In this document: piece by piece, positions 55,389-64,000 of the stretch
Layout: the number at the start of each line of letters is the position of its first letter
How positions within the stretch are numbered: the first letter of the stretch is position 1
Assembly (NCBI GenBank): GCA_001692895.1
Contig: KV748226.1
Location: forward strand, 1,056,329-1,120,328
Source of the DNA: Cenococcum geophilum 1.58
Taxonomy: Eukaryota; Ascomycota; Dothideomycetes; Gloniales; Gloniaceae
DNA: 64,000 bases
Direction: 5' to 3'
The notes under the pieces: generated by a model
Seen by the model: only the letters and a program-made list of their open reading frames with translations
Databases searched by the model: none
Told to the model about the DNA's origin: nothing
Made by a program: the position numbers and the translations under genes

Positions 55389-57296
55389 ATGACATATCCT
55401 TGTACTATATGTACGAAATGTTTCCTCAGCTCCACTGCATTACAGCAACACATGAGGTCTCCTACCCACGTTCATTTATGCACTTATGATAACTGTGGAC
55501 GATCGTTCATTAGCAAGCAAGCGCTCCAGCAACACATGCGTTCGACCAGCCACACTCCTCCTTTGCCCTGCAGGACATGTGCGAAAACCTTTGGGAGTCC
55601 AGAAGCTCTTGACCAACATCAAAATTCCACCGCTCATAATGGTCAATCTAAGCAGGTGGGATGTTCCATTTGTAAGAGATCATTTTGTGACCAAATTGCT
55701 TTACGGCAGCATCTGGCCGACGCTCCATTTCATGCAACGCACCATAAAAATCCCTTACTCAGAGAAGCCACCGTCTCGTCCCCAAATCTGGCACCCAGCG
55801 GTCCCGCTCGTCTTGGATACAATTGCTATCTCTGCGCCAAAACCTTCAAGAGCGACCAAGCCCTCCAGATGCACTTGTCGTCTGCGGCTCATGCACCCTC
55901 GAATATCAAGATAGAATTCAAGACGCCTCCTCTCAAGCAAGCGGTCCCATCTTATGTTGCGCCCGCCACTCATATCCCTTTACACTATTGTATTGGTTGC
56001 CGAAAACATTTCAAAAGTCCGGAAGCTCTCCAAGACCACTTACGATCACCCATCCATGTCATCCCCCAAACTTATCAAGTTCCCGGTCTATCATCTAATG
56101 TTTGGCAAGAATTTTGCCAAAGTATGGAAACAATTTTAGAGATGCGAAAGTTCAACATCAATGCCGAAAATCCAATCGCGGGAAATGCTACCCATTCATA
56201 CACCTCAGTCGGCGTACAAGTCCAAGATAGAGAAAATGCGCTACCAGTCTCAAACCATTCCAAAATCCTTCAGCCCTTAGACCCGGTTGTCCGTAAAACT
56301 GTCGGTTCCAAGATAAATACAGGAACAACCACAGACGATGCACTGAAGGCAATTCTTCATGGGAAGAACCGATGGTCTATTATTCCCCTTCCTCAACAGC
56401 AGGGAATGCTGAATGCACTTGCAAAGAATTGCCACTCACTTGATGATCTTGCAAAACACGGCTATTTCCCTAGTGTGAGTAGACCTACATTTGGAGTGTT
56501 TTCTTCATCGCCTAGTAACGCCAGTGGAATTCCGAAGCGTGCTGCAGTTGCTTTGGATTGCGAAATGGTTGGCGTTAAGGGTGGCAGAAGCGAACTTGCG
56601 TTGCTTTCCGCGGTCGACTATATCACTGGCGAAGTTCTGATTAACACCCTCATATATCCCAAAGAGAAAGTTGTCGACTGGCGTACCCGCTTCAGTGGTA
56701 TCACTTATTCGGCAATGATTCTTGCGAAGTCTCAAGGTCAAACATTGAACGGGTGGGAGGAGGCCCGCGCAGAGTTATGGAAACACATTGACACGAAAAC
56801 CATCCTAGTTGGTCACGCTCTCCATCATGACTTAGATGTATTGAGGATTATCCACGCCCGTGTCGTAGACTCGGCGATCTTAGCAAAAAATGCTGTTGGT
56901 GCAGGCGTTACGCGTCAATGGGGACTCAAAACGCTGTGTAAAGAATTTTTGAGCACCCAGATCCAGGATCATGGGAAGAAAGGACACGACTGTCTAGAGG
57001 ACACGTATGCTACTAGAGAGGTCGTACTATGGTGTACTAGCAATGAAGCCGAATTCAAGGCCTGGGGAATCGCAGCAAATGTCGAGGAGCGCAGGAAGCA
57101 AGAAGAACGGGAAGCCAAGAGGAAAGCAAAAGAAGCGAAAAAACAATCCCCCCAGAAGGATGCGGCAAAGCCGAGAGCTGCAGAAACGTTCAATACCTTT
57201 TATGACTATTATGATTCTGAGAATGAATATCTACAATGGGAGGATATTGCATCAGAATACGGTTATCCAGAGCATTATGATCCTTGGTCGGATTAG
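55389..57296 (+). CDS. Six-C2H2-finger protein with DEDDh 3'-5' exonuclease domain
   Basis: 635 aa from the first ATG (55389); the open frame extends eight codons further upstream but without an ATG. Residues about 4-225 hold six C2H2 fingers of one type (C-x2-C or C-x4-C, then x11-12, H, x5-6, H, with a repeated ALQQHMRSxxH-like helix; for example CRTCAKTF, CYLCAKTF, CIGCRKHF). After a linker of about 160 residues comes an RNase T/Rex4/ISG20-like nuclease: Asp390 and Glu392 in ALDCEMVG, Asp481 in GHALHHDLDVL, His533 and Asp538 in HDCLEDTYATREV. All metal-binding residues are present. A Lys/Glu-rich helix near 566-592 follows. It is predicted to process or degrade RNA; the target is unknown. 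No intron. Confidence 0.85.
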   Translation: MTYPCTICTKCFLSSTALQQHMRSPTHVHLCTYDNCGRSFISKQALQQHMRSTSHTPPLPCRTCAKTFGSPEALDQHQNSTAHNGQSKQVGCSICKRSFCDQIALRQHLADAPFHATHHKNPLLREATVSSPNLAPSGPARLGYNCYLCAKTFKSDQALQMHLSSAAHAPSNIKIEFKTPPLKQAVPSYVAPATHIPLHYCIGCRKHFKSPEALQDHLRSPIHVIPQTYQVPGLSSNVWQEFCQSMETILEMRKFNINAENPIAGNATHSYTSVGVQVQDRENALPVSNHSKILQPLDPVVRKTVGSKINTGTTTDDALKAILHGKNRWSIIPLPQQQGMLNALAKNCHSLDDLAKHGYFPSVSRPTFGVFSSSPSNASGIPKRAAVALDCEMVGVKGGRSELALLSAVDYITGEVLINTLIYPKEKVVDWRTRFSGITYSAMILAKSQGQTLNGWEEARAELWKHIDTKTILVGHALHHDLDVLRIIHARVVDSAILAKNAVGAGVTRQWGLKTLCKEFLSTQIQDHGKKGHDCLEDTYATREVVLWCTSNEAEFKAWGIAANVEERRKQEEREAKRKAKEAKKQSPQKDAAKPRAAETFNTFYDYYDSENEYLQWEDIASEYGYPEHYDPWSD

Positions 57297-57546
57297 TTAA
57301 GACCAATCAAAGGCCAAAGAACAGTCCGGAGGATTCAATACAGAGATATTTGAGTAATTGTCTATCTTTATGTCTTTTCTTTTGTCTCGCTTTCCTGTCG
57401 TTGAAGTCCCTAGCTCATGCAATTCGCTATATTCAAAATTCGAGTTGTGAAAGCCTCATTTATGCCATATTTACCATAACACGAGCCCTATAGTGTCACG
57501 ATTTTCTCGCCGATACAGTAAAATACTCCATGGGAGAAAGCTATTA
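57297..57546. other. Short convergent intergenic spacer
   Basis: 3' flanks of the exonuclease gene (plus) and the membrane-protein gene (minus), which converge here. No other feature. Confidence 0.5.
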
Positions 57547-58620
57547 TTATTCATTTAGGCCATTAATCTTAATCCTTTTCAGCTGCTGCCCAGGACACAG
57601 GGTTTCTCCGGGTTGCCCACAATACGTCTCCGACTGAGGATAGGACGGCAGAGCCGGATGGCTATCTCCAGTCATGCACAACCAGCTGAGCGGCACCATA
57701 TACGTAATGACAGTTGTCGCAGCCCCCCACCCACAAACGGCCAGAGTCGACAACAACTCCTTCGTAAATGTCCCAACTTCCAGATCATCCACCTTGCGGT
57801 CGATTGCGCAACGGTCGTTGGCGTCTCGAGTGTCACGCAACCACGTATATCCCCAGCAATACGTTCCGATCAAGAATGGCTCGTAAAGCAGCAGCTGGTA
57901 GGTCTCTCCATACCAAAGCGTGAGCCCGCGCGGCAGAGAGACATAAGTGTACACCCGAGTCCGGTTCCAGAAGGTCATGAGACTAAAGAAAGCGGCCATG
58001 TAGACAAGCTACGCGAATGAATACATAGCCATGGTACTCATGCGCGGGAACGTCTGCCTCAGCTTCTCAAGAATGCTACAGCCGGGAATCGCGGCACCGA
58101 CCCCAAGCCAGATGTATGCCGGGAGACACCACAGCAAGCCCCACGGCACCTTGCTCGCGCCTAGGCCTGGAAAACCAGGGATGAAGTTAGCCCAGGATCC
58201 GAAGGCGTATCCGTACGCGTTCATAGCCCATGTAGGGTTGAAGGCGGCGGACATGATGTCCAGCGTTGATGCGAATGCGCCGCCGAGAAACATCTTGCCG
58301 TCGAGGCTCGGTACGCCATTTTGGAGCCATGGCTGAATAGGAGTGCGGTTACCCAGATATACGAATACTGCACAGCTAAGGAATTCCGTTCCTCGAAGGA
58401 TGTAGAAGTAGGGATAGGGGTCTGGACCTGGATTCGAGCGAACGAAGTCTGAGGACTGCACCCAGCGGACCCAGTTATTTGTGAATAGCGTAATGATGAC
58501 GGCTTCGAGAATGGCCCAGAACCATACTATCCCGTTCGGCCTCTCGGGGGAGAGTTTCCCCGGGCCGGAGGTTGGATTTTGTGATATGGATACGCGCTTA
58601 CTGTAGTCGCCATGGCTACC
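57547..58620 (-). pseudogene. Multi-pass membrane protein, possibly AveC-like, with internal TAG
   Basis: One minus-strand reading frame runs from about 58620 to the stop at 57547-57549 and is broken only by TAG at 58009-58011. Upstream of the stop: WFWAILEAVIITLF, RGTEFLSCAVFVYLG, LDGKMFLGGAFASTLDIMS, FNPTWAMNAYGYAFGSWANF, GLLWCLPAYIWLGVGAAIPG and MSTMAMYSFA. Directly after it: LVYMAAFFSLMTFWN, YEPFLIGTYCWGY and a last membrane helix. About 350 codons with six or more hydrophobic segments. Length and the FNPTW / GSW / FIPG motifs recall AveC-like membrane proteins known from actinobacteria (AveC acts in avermectin spiroketal formation); this assignment is from memory and tentative. No in-frame ATG is visible, so an upstream exon may be missing. 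TAG could derive from CAG. Confidence 0.55.
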
Positions 58621-60253
58621 CTCAAAGCTATTTACAATGCATAGGATTATCTGATTTGGTGTAGGTTTCCCTCATGAGTACGTTACTGGGCAAGATATAT
58701 TATGGATCGGAGTCCGGAGGTGAGTGCGCTCCGGAACGCATGCGATTTTACAGTCCCCCCGAATACAAGGGCTTTCTTGAACAACATGCATGTCGGCTTC
58801 TTATTTCTCAATAACTGCTAGTGGCTACCTTATGCTAGAAATGATGTTTGCGTGGTTTCTTGTCTGGTCCCGCGTCCCCGCATTGGCCGAATGGTGGGGT
58901 CCGGGGAACCCGGGGCCTGGTTGTGGAGGTTTTGGAGTGCGCCATGACTAAACTTCATATATGAGAGCTTCGTCAAGTCTGTTTTTGGTATAAACGTCAA
59001 CATCTTGTCAAAAAAGGGAGTGAGATGGTGGGCCGTTGCTGTTGTTGCGGTTATTGTATATACCCTTGTCACTTTCCGCTAGTTTACATAGATTGCCAGC
59101 ATATCAAGGGCTCCAAGAAGTGGAGACATGAAGCAAAATAAATCGCCGAGTTAGGTTTCCAAGGAACGGCAATCACGGAATGTAACTAGAGAGGCTAGTA
59201 GCGGTAGCGGTAGTAGTAGTGGTTGGCACAGGGGTGTAGAGTAGCAGTAGGGGTAAGGTCAACGGTAGAGGTGGATGCGGCCTGCAATATGACTTTGTAA
59301 CAGGTGCTTACCTGCAAAATTTCCAAATAACGAATTGTGCGGCCATCTTCGCGTCGTCATTATAACCGTCAGGGCCCTCATCTCCGACTCATGCTAGCTA
59401 GTCTTTCGGTCCATCTTCAAGATGCTGCGCTAGGGATAATGGAAATTGCTGTTCGAAGTAGATCTGGACAAGCCTGGGGTGAGCGTGATCTATGCCCGTT
59501 TTTAGAACGACCTGAGATATCCAAATCTGAGAGGAAAGGCCATAGGCGGAGACCTGTATCTAGTGTGGTAATCAATCAGCTGGTAGTTACAGGCGTGTTT
59601 AGGTTGAGACTTCTAGCAGCTGTATAATGGTATAAATTGCTATTCTTTCACTGCAGGAGTCGAAAATGCAATTTCGTTCGAAGTCCTCTTCGCAGTCCTT
59701 TGGGAAATCTTAGAAGAGGCAGGGGGGCTGGTTGCTTCTGTCGATTAGTTTTAGTAGATCAGAAAAGCTGTACCGAGATGTCTATCAAGTTGTAGGCAGG
59801 GGATGTGGTGTAGCGCTGCTTGGTTGCACATGGATGTGGATCGCCTAGGCCATTCGAGACCACTGGAGGGAGTTTATGCTTTGACTAAGTAGATTTTTAA
59901 AGAGAGAATGAGAGCAAGCCAATGAGCGTGAACATGAGAAGGAGGTTTCGGTCTTTTTATCAAGAAACACTACTTGAAGGCGCTAATTTGGAAGGTATTG
60001 TCATATTTGATGACGAAAATGGGTAATGACTCGCACATGATTATAATTAAGAAACTATTTAGACACTGAAAACGAGATAGATATTACGGCCGTAGATGTC
60101 TAAAATCGTGAAAGACTAAAAATGCGAAAATCCAAAACCTAAACCTCTAGAAGTAATACCCATACAGATCCTATCTCATTTCTAATATCGTACAGAAATC
60201 ATAGTGTCCAGGTAGCATCCTTGTAAATCATAGCTGTTTCAAAAACTCATTAA
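58621..60253. other. Intergenic region without recognised gene
   Basis: 1.6 kb of ordinary composition. A GGTAG/GTAGTAGT low-complexity patch is at about 59190-59275. Short frames do not resemble proteins. An upstream exon of the interrupted membrane-protein gene could lie near 58680-58790 (a 38-codon frame in the same phase, ended by TGA), but no splice pair of normal length connects it. Confidence 0.4.
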
Positions 60254-61445
60254 TTAAAATCCATGCTTTTGCAACTCCGTGTCGATATACTCCCACAATT
60301 TCTTCGCCAAGCCATCGTCATGAGCGTACCTACTGCCATTACTTGCATATGCAACTGGCGTGTAGTACTGTCCAGATTTGACTTTCTCGGTTGGCGCAGT
60401 AGCAGCCCAAAGCGAGTTCGCTGCGCCCTCCTTGGTGCTGGCCATTACGCCTGGGAGCAGTGGTGCCATCGTGCGGGCAAACCACACAGCAAATGTTGAG
60501 AGGATATTAGACTGCATAGGCGTGTACAGATTCGTCATGATGATACCGGGATGTACTGCCACGGACTTGATAGTAGGATAGCGGCACGCGAACTCACGAG
60601 CGAAGAGAATGTTGGAAAGCTTGGCCTGACCGTAACGGCGCCAAGTGGAGTAGTTCTCGAGGGCTGCTTGGTCAAAGATCACGCCGCCGGAGGGCGCCAT
60701 ATGGTGACCGATCGAGGCGAGGTTCACGATGCGCACGTCGGAGTTTGGCTCTTCAGCGGTTTTGAGGAGTGTGGGAAGGAGCAGCCTGGTAAGAAGCGCA
60801 TGGCCCATCACGTTTGTTCCGAACTGATCCTCATATCTGTCCTTCGTAAGGCCGTATGGTGTGCCCATGACACCCGCATTGTTGATGAGGAGATCAAGGC
60901 GAGTAGATTCGCTTGTGAAAGTTTCAGCGGCAGAGCGAATGGAAGCAAAGGAGGCAAGATCGAGAGGAAGGTGTTCGATTGGAGCATTTGGGACGGTTTT
61001 CTCGACTTCTTTAATTGCAGCTTGTGCCCTAGAAGCAGTACGCGCTGCTAAGTAGATCTTTGCGGGGTTTTGAGAAGCTAATTTGAAGATTGTTTCTTGA
61101 CCGAGGCCGGCATTTCCTATATTCGTGTTAAAAAAACTCATGTGGAGTGACAAGAGAGCTTGAATTGAGCGATTACATACCTCCTGTAACCAGAATGACC
61201 TTTCCAGAGAGATCTGGAATATCCTTAGAGGTATCGAAGCTCTTGCCTCTAAACATGGCGAAGTATGAGGAAAGGAAGTGTGGAATTAGGGTACTAAGTA
61301 TGAGAAGGTCGAGGATTGCTTGCGGAAGAATTTCGAGTTGCTGAAGGAATTGGCTAGTGATCAAAGCTATTGTAGAAGCTGCAGTGTGTTTATATGAAGC
61401 TCGAGTGCTGTTGATCATGTCTGCGGCTGGCCATTTTATATCCAT
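60254..61445 (-). CDS. Short-chain dehydrogenase/reductase with N-terminal hydrophobic segment
   Basis: Two exons (61181-61445 and 60254-61116, intron gtatgt...tatag) give 375 aa. NAD(P)-binding motif TGGNAGLG at 87-94, created across the splice junction; NNAG at 167-170; catalytic Ser223 (NLASIG), Tyr250 and Lys254 (YGQAK). The helix pattern and DIPDLSGKVILVTGG are those of the large fungal oxidoreductase group related to retinol dehydrogenase/WW-domain oxidoreductase; the substrate cannot be predicted. Residues about 22-65 contain a long hydrophobic stretch (ILPQAILDLLILSTLIPHFL) that may tether it to a membrane. If translation began at a later Met, part of that segment would be lost. It lies 473 bp from RRP43, same strand, with no sign of a cluster. 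Confidence 0.85.
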
Positions 61446-61918
61446 TTGTGTTTGAGTGCATGTTCACATTCATTGCGCATCGCGGGACAATTTTGGATGC
61501 CGTACGCACAGACCAGCTGAGCTAGGGCCTTCTGTCCCCCCCCGGAAGCAGCATGCACGCAGCTGCCCTGGCCGGCCGTCATGCCATAGAATACATACGA
61601 TAGTCCTAAGCCGAACCGCACTTTATGGAAGTGATTATGCTAGGATGTATGATACTATTTCGTTTTCTATGTTCGTTCAATCATGGTACCCTCTCCTAAG
61701 ATCGCATAACGATCTCACTGCCTTTCTGCTTAGTAGCTGTGATGAATATATAGGGTTCCCTCGGTATAGTTGCAGGAGGCTTGCGAAGGGTCGAATGGCA
61801 TCATGTTCTAGAGTTTTCGGCCTCAAACGGACTGCACAGGGCTGATTATGCGTATCACCCCGGCTGTTCTGGATAACCGACTGCATCTTTGGCAAACCAT
61901 TTCAACACAACAAACTCG
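61446..61918. other. Intergenic: dehydrogenase 5' flank and RRP43 3' flank
   Basis: 473 bp. No coding signal beyond chance frames. It serves as 5' flank of the dehydrogenase and 3' flank of RRP43. Confidence 0.45.
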
Positions 61919-62989
61919 TCAGCTGTTCCTAGCACTGAGAACTTCTAACCAGTCTTTCCACCTCTCCTCTGCCCGCTGTACAACACCTCTTATCAGCTCC
62001 CTCCCCACAGTGCCTCCGCCGCTCTTCTCAATCCGCCGCATTCTCCTCTTCCCCTCCGAGCAATCCACTGTCACCGTCACAGCCTCAGGACACAACACCT
62101 CCTCAAACGCATCGGGATCACTGAGTACCCACGCCTTCCCCTCATCTCCTTGATCCGCGCTCTCTCCCAATCCTCCATTAGGCGCGAAAACCGCAAAACT
62201 CGCCGCCATCGGCAACCCTCTTAACTCCAACGCTCTGGCTTCCGACGGCACGTCTGAGCATAGTACCCCCTCGACATCCTGATCCCACCACGCGCGCGGC
62301 AATTTTGTGTCGCGCAGCGCGGCCATTACTGCGGCCCATGTAGCATCGAACGCGTTGCCGTCCAGGCTGATGAACATAGTGTCGATGTACAGCGTCCAGT
62401 ACGCCTTGACCTCCACTTTCGGCGGGACATCAGGCATGTCCGCCTCATCTGCTGTCGGGGGCGGATGGTACAAGATCCGGAGATCGCGAGCGCGGACGAG
62501 GCGCGTGGAGAGGAGGAGAGCGCGCAGCCGCGCCGCGAGGGATTGCGCGAGCGAAGACGGCGGGGAGCCTGGGAGGTGTGCGGGCGTGCTACCGGTTGCG
62601 AGCTCGATGTTTGGGACGAGGAGGGAGAGGTGCGAGAGCTCTGCGCTGTCGTCTTCATCGTCTGTGTTGTCGACTTCTGTGGGCGTTGGCTGGGGAGGCG
62701 CGGAGGGCGGGTTCGGGATGTCTGATGCTAGAAGAATTTCCCCGCGCACGCCGCATACGACGGCGGTGTCGCCGAGTCGGACGACGGCGCTACCGGAGCA
62801 GTGGGTGAGACTACCTGCGTTTATGGTTGGCCTGCGGAATTCGGAGGGGGTGCGGCCGTTCGGGCGGATGGGAGGTGTGGAGGGCGTTTGCGGGGAGAGG
62901 TGGGCGAGGAGGAAGGGCGAGGGAGATAGGGCGGCAAAGATATCGCGGGGAAAAGATAACAAGGGAGCTGCTGTGGTTGATGCAGCCAT
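61919..62989 (-). CDS. RRP43: Exosome complex subunit Rrp43
   Basis: A 356-aa RNase PH-like subunit of the nuclear and cytoplasmic RNA exosome ring, catalytically inactive in fungi and needed for 3' processing and decay of rRNA and mRNA. Start chosen at 62989 (MAASTTAAPLLSFPRDIFAA), because the upstream extension of the frame is basic and poorly protein-like. Landmarks: RPNGRTPSEFRRPTINAGSL near 43-62, GSAVVRLGDTAVVCGVRGEI near 66-85, a Pro/Asp-rich insertion near 95-120, LYIDTMFISLDGNAFDATWAAV near 207-228, and a C-terminal tail ending WLEVLSARNS. The RNase PH fold order is complete. The insertion is longer than in yeast, which is common in filamentous fungi. No intron. Confidence 0.85.
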   Translation of the reverse strand: MAASTTAAPLLSFPRDIFAALSPSPFLLAHLSPQTPSTPPIRPNGRTPSEFRRPTINAGSLTHCSGSAVVRLGDTAVVCGVRGEILLASDIPNPPSAPPQPTPTEVDNTDDEDDSAELSHLSLLVPNIELATGSTPAHLPGSPPSSLAQSLAARLRALLLSTRLVRARDLRILYHPPPTADEADMPDVPPKVEVKAYWTLYIDTMFISLDGNAFDATWAAVMAALRDTKLPRAWWDQDVEGVLCSDVPSEARALELRGLPMAASFAVFAPNGGLGESADQGDEGKAWVLSDPDAFEEVLCPEAVTVTVDCSEGKRRMRRIEKSGGGTVGRELIRGVVQRAEERWKDWLEVLSARNS

Positions 62990-63235
62990 TGGCGGTTTGG
63001 GGTATAAGATTCGGCGGCTTTGGCCCTTTGTTTGGAGATGGTGTGGGATATTATGGGAATTCCTCGCCAGCTGAAAATTGAGTACTGAATTGGAACTCTG
63101 AGGCGAGGTGTTGCCACGACACGCGGTCACCTGATGCGGTCACCTGACGTTGCGTTGCCATAAATTAGTTCCGCTCACCGCCTTTAACTGAACCAATAGC
63201 GATTTTTCCACCCCGGAATAGAAAATTCTAATTAG
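62990..63235. promoter_or_regulatory. RRP43 upstream region with palindromic motif
   Basis: The first 140 bp could belong to the 5' UTR and promoter. At 63192-63235 lies CCAATAGCGATTTTTCCACC...GAAAATTCTAATTAGG, a fourth copy of the palindromic motif found in the copia elements, about 200 bp upstream of the RRP43 ATG. Confidence 0.45.
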
Positions 63236-63573
63236 GGTCTGTTCGGTTGCAAAACCGTCAGATTGAATGTGAACTGAAGGTCCGGCAGAAAGGACGCGTT
63301 CCTTCCCGATTTGACACGCGTCTGTGGCTCTACAGGTTGCACGGACGTGTGCAAATCTGAAGCCTTTAGATGAGGAGCTTCGAGCTCCATATTGAAATGA
63401 CGTCAAGAGCTCAGAAGCTATGTACGGTAAAGTTGCCAATATTTTAGCGTGCTATTCTGGCGTTTGCGGGCGGTGAGAGGAACATTAAATTTTCGAGGCT
63501 GTGCAGACAAAATCACTCCGAATCAACAGATTATGAACTGAATGAGGCCTCCATATTGCAACCGAACAACCCC
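63236..63573. mobile_element. Probable MITE upstream of RRP43
   Basis: About 335 bp bounded by GGGTCTGTTCGGTTGCAA (63235-63252) and TTGCAACCGAACAACCCC (about 63556-63573), inverted copies of each other with one or two mismatches. The interior has no coding potential and normal GC content. AT-rich sequence ATTAG/TTAATAATTA borders both sides; an exact target duplication could not be fixed, so the superfamily (perhaps hAT) is unknown. Confidence 0.5.
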
Positions 63574-64000
63574 TTAATAATTAGAGCTAATAGAACTCTA
63601 CACTATATTATTATATAGATCTACCTAATATAGCAGTACTTCTAGATATATAATATTCGCTACCGTAACAGCCTTATTCGGTGGTAGTAGCAGTAATAGA
63701 TTATCTTATATTAGTAACCTATTGGGCCACCTCGCCAAGGCGAGGTGTAGGAGTATCGCTCGGACAGATAACTAGTCTAGCTTTGCTACCTAGAAGAATG
63801 AGGTCAGACTGCAATATGATATGGTCAACTCATAAGGCTATTTAACTTCGAGCGAGTCGAGCTGGTTTCCTTTGATGGGTGCTTTGGCCTTGCTACAGTG
63901 ACCTGACGGGGCGGCTTAGGCACCAGACGTTGAGTGGCCCCAGCCTTAGAATGCCGGCGTCGGTATACTCCTGCCTTCAATATATATGCTCCATTTCCCT
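63574..64000. other. Right-edge sequence, mixed AT-rich and normal
   Basis: AT-rich to about 63720, then a perfect 9-bp hairpin (CACCTCGCC AA GGCGAGGTG, 63728-63747) and GC-normal sequence to the edge. No gene recognised. Confidence 0.4.

Noticed and set aside
60263..61055. Plus-strand frames over the dehydrogenase gene
   Set aside because: Shadows of the minus-strand gene, which carries all SDR motifs.
62307..63074. 255-codon plus-strand frame over RRP43
   Set aside because: Antisense shadow of a GC-rich gene. The minus strand has the RNase PH-like motifs.
60254..63130. Secondary-metabolite cluster around the dehydrogenase
   Set aside because: Neighbours are an exosome subunit and a broken membrane protein; no synthase, P450 or transporter is present.
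1..64000. tRNA or rRNA genes
   Set aside because: I looked for T-loop-like GGTTCGA boxes with matching stems and saw no convincing cloverleaf; a tRNAscan run would be decisive.

Overview
The window is fungal: a filamentous ascomycete (Pezizomycotina) chromosome segment made of two compartments. Gene-bearing DNA of ordinary base composition (about 1-19.4 kb and 54.2-64 kb) has short GT-AG introns with CTAAC-like branch points. Between them lies about 35 kb of AT-rich transposon graveyard (about 19.5-54.1 kb). There CpA/TpG are almost absent, TpA is in excess and stop codons fill every frame, which is the signature of repeat-induced point mutation (RIP). Genus and class cannot be named from the sequence.

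Left arm. A gene on the minus strand is cut by the left edge (N-terminal membrane anchor). It is followed by a transposon end and two adjacent 3' fragments of a Tad-type LINE, one clean and one RIP-mutated. Next comes a membrane-anchored GH3 beta-glucosidase (minus) whose upstream side carries a complete but dead Tc1/mariner element with a MITE nested inside it. Then a divergent pair: 2-methylcitrate synthase (minus, 5 exons, 475 aa) and mitochondrial 2-methylisocitrate lyase (plus, 6 exons, 600 aa). These are the first and last steps of the methylcitrate cycle, which turns propionyl-CoA and oxaloacetate into pyruvate and succinate; they share a 578-bp promoter. A 141-aa Cys/His-rich orphan and the eEF3-like ABC ATPase New1 (4 exons, last intron apparently GC-AG) complete the arm.

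Desert. In order: a truncated Ty3/gypsy element on the minus strand with one LTR; a long degraded stretch ending in gypsy reverse transcriptase on the plus strand; a 23-bp minisatellite arranged as a large inverted repeat around a 91-bp spacer; a MULE transposon inserted in one arm of that array with a 9-bp target duplication; two copies of one Ty1/copia family in opposite orientation, each with 166-167-bp LTRs and 5-bp target duplications; a Fot1/pogo element; and a gypsy protease remnant.

Right arm. A protein with six C2H2 fingers and a DEDDh exonuclease domain (plus); a multi-pass membrane protein gene (minus), possibly AveC-like, interrupted by one in-frame TAG; a membrane-anchored short-chain dehydrogenase (minus); the exosome subunit Rrp43 (minus); and a likely MITE. 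Apart from the methylcitrate pair, no functional cluster is evident. The least explained items are the inverted minisatellite, a palindromic motif seen four times, and the interrupted AveC-like gene.
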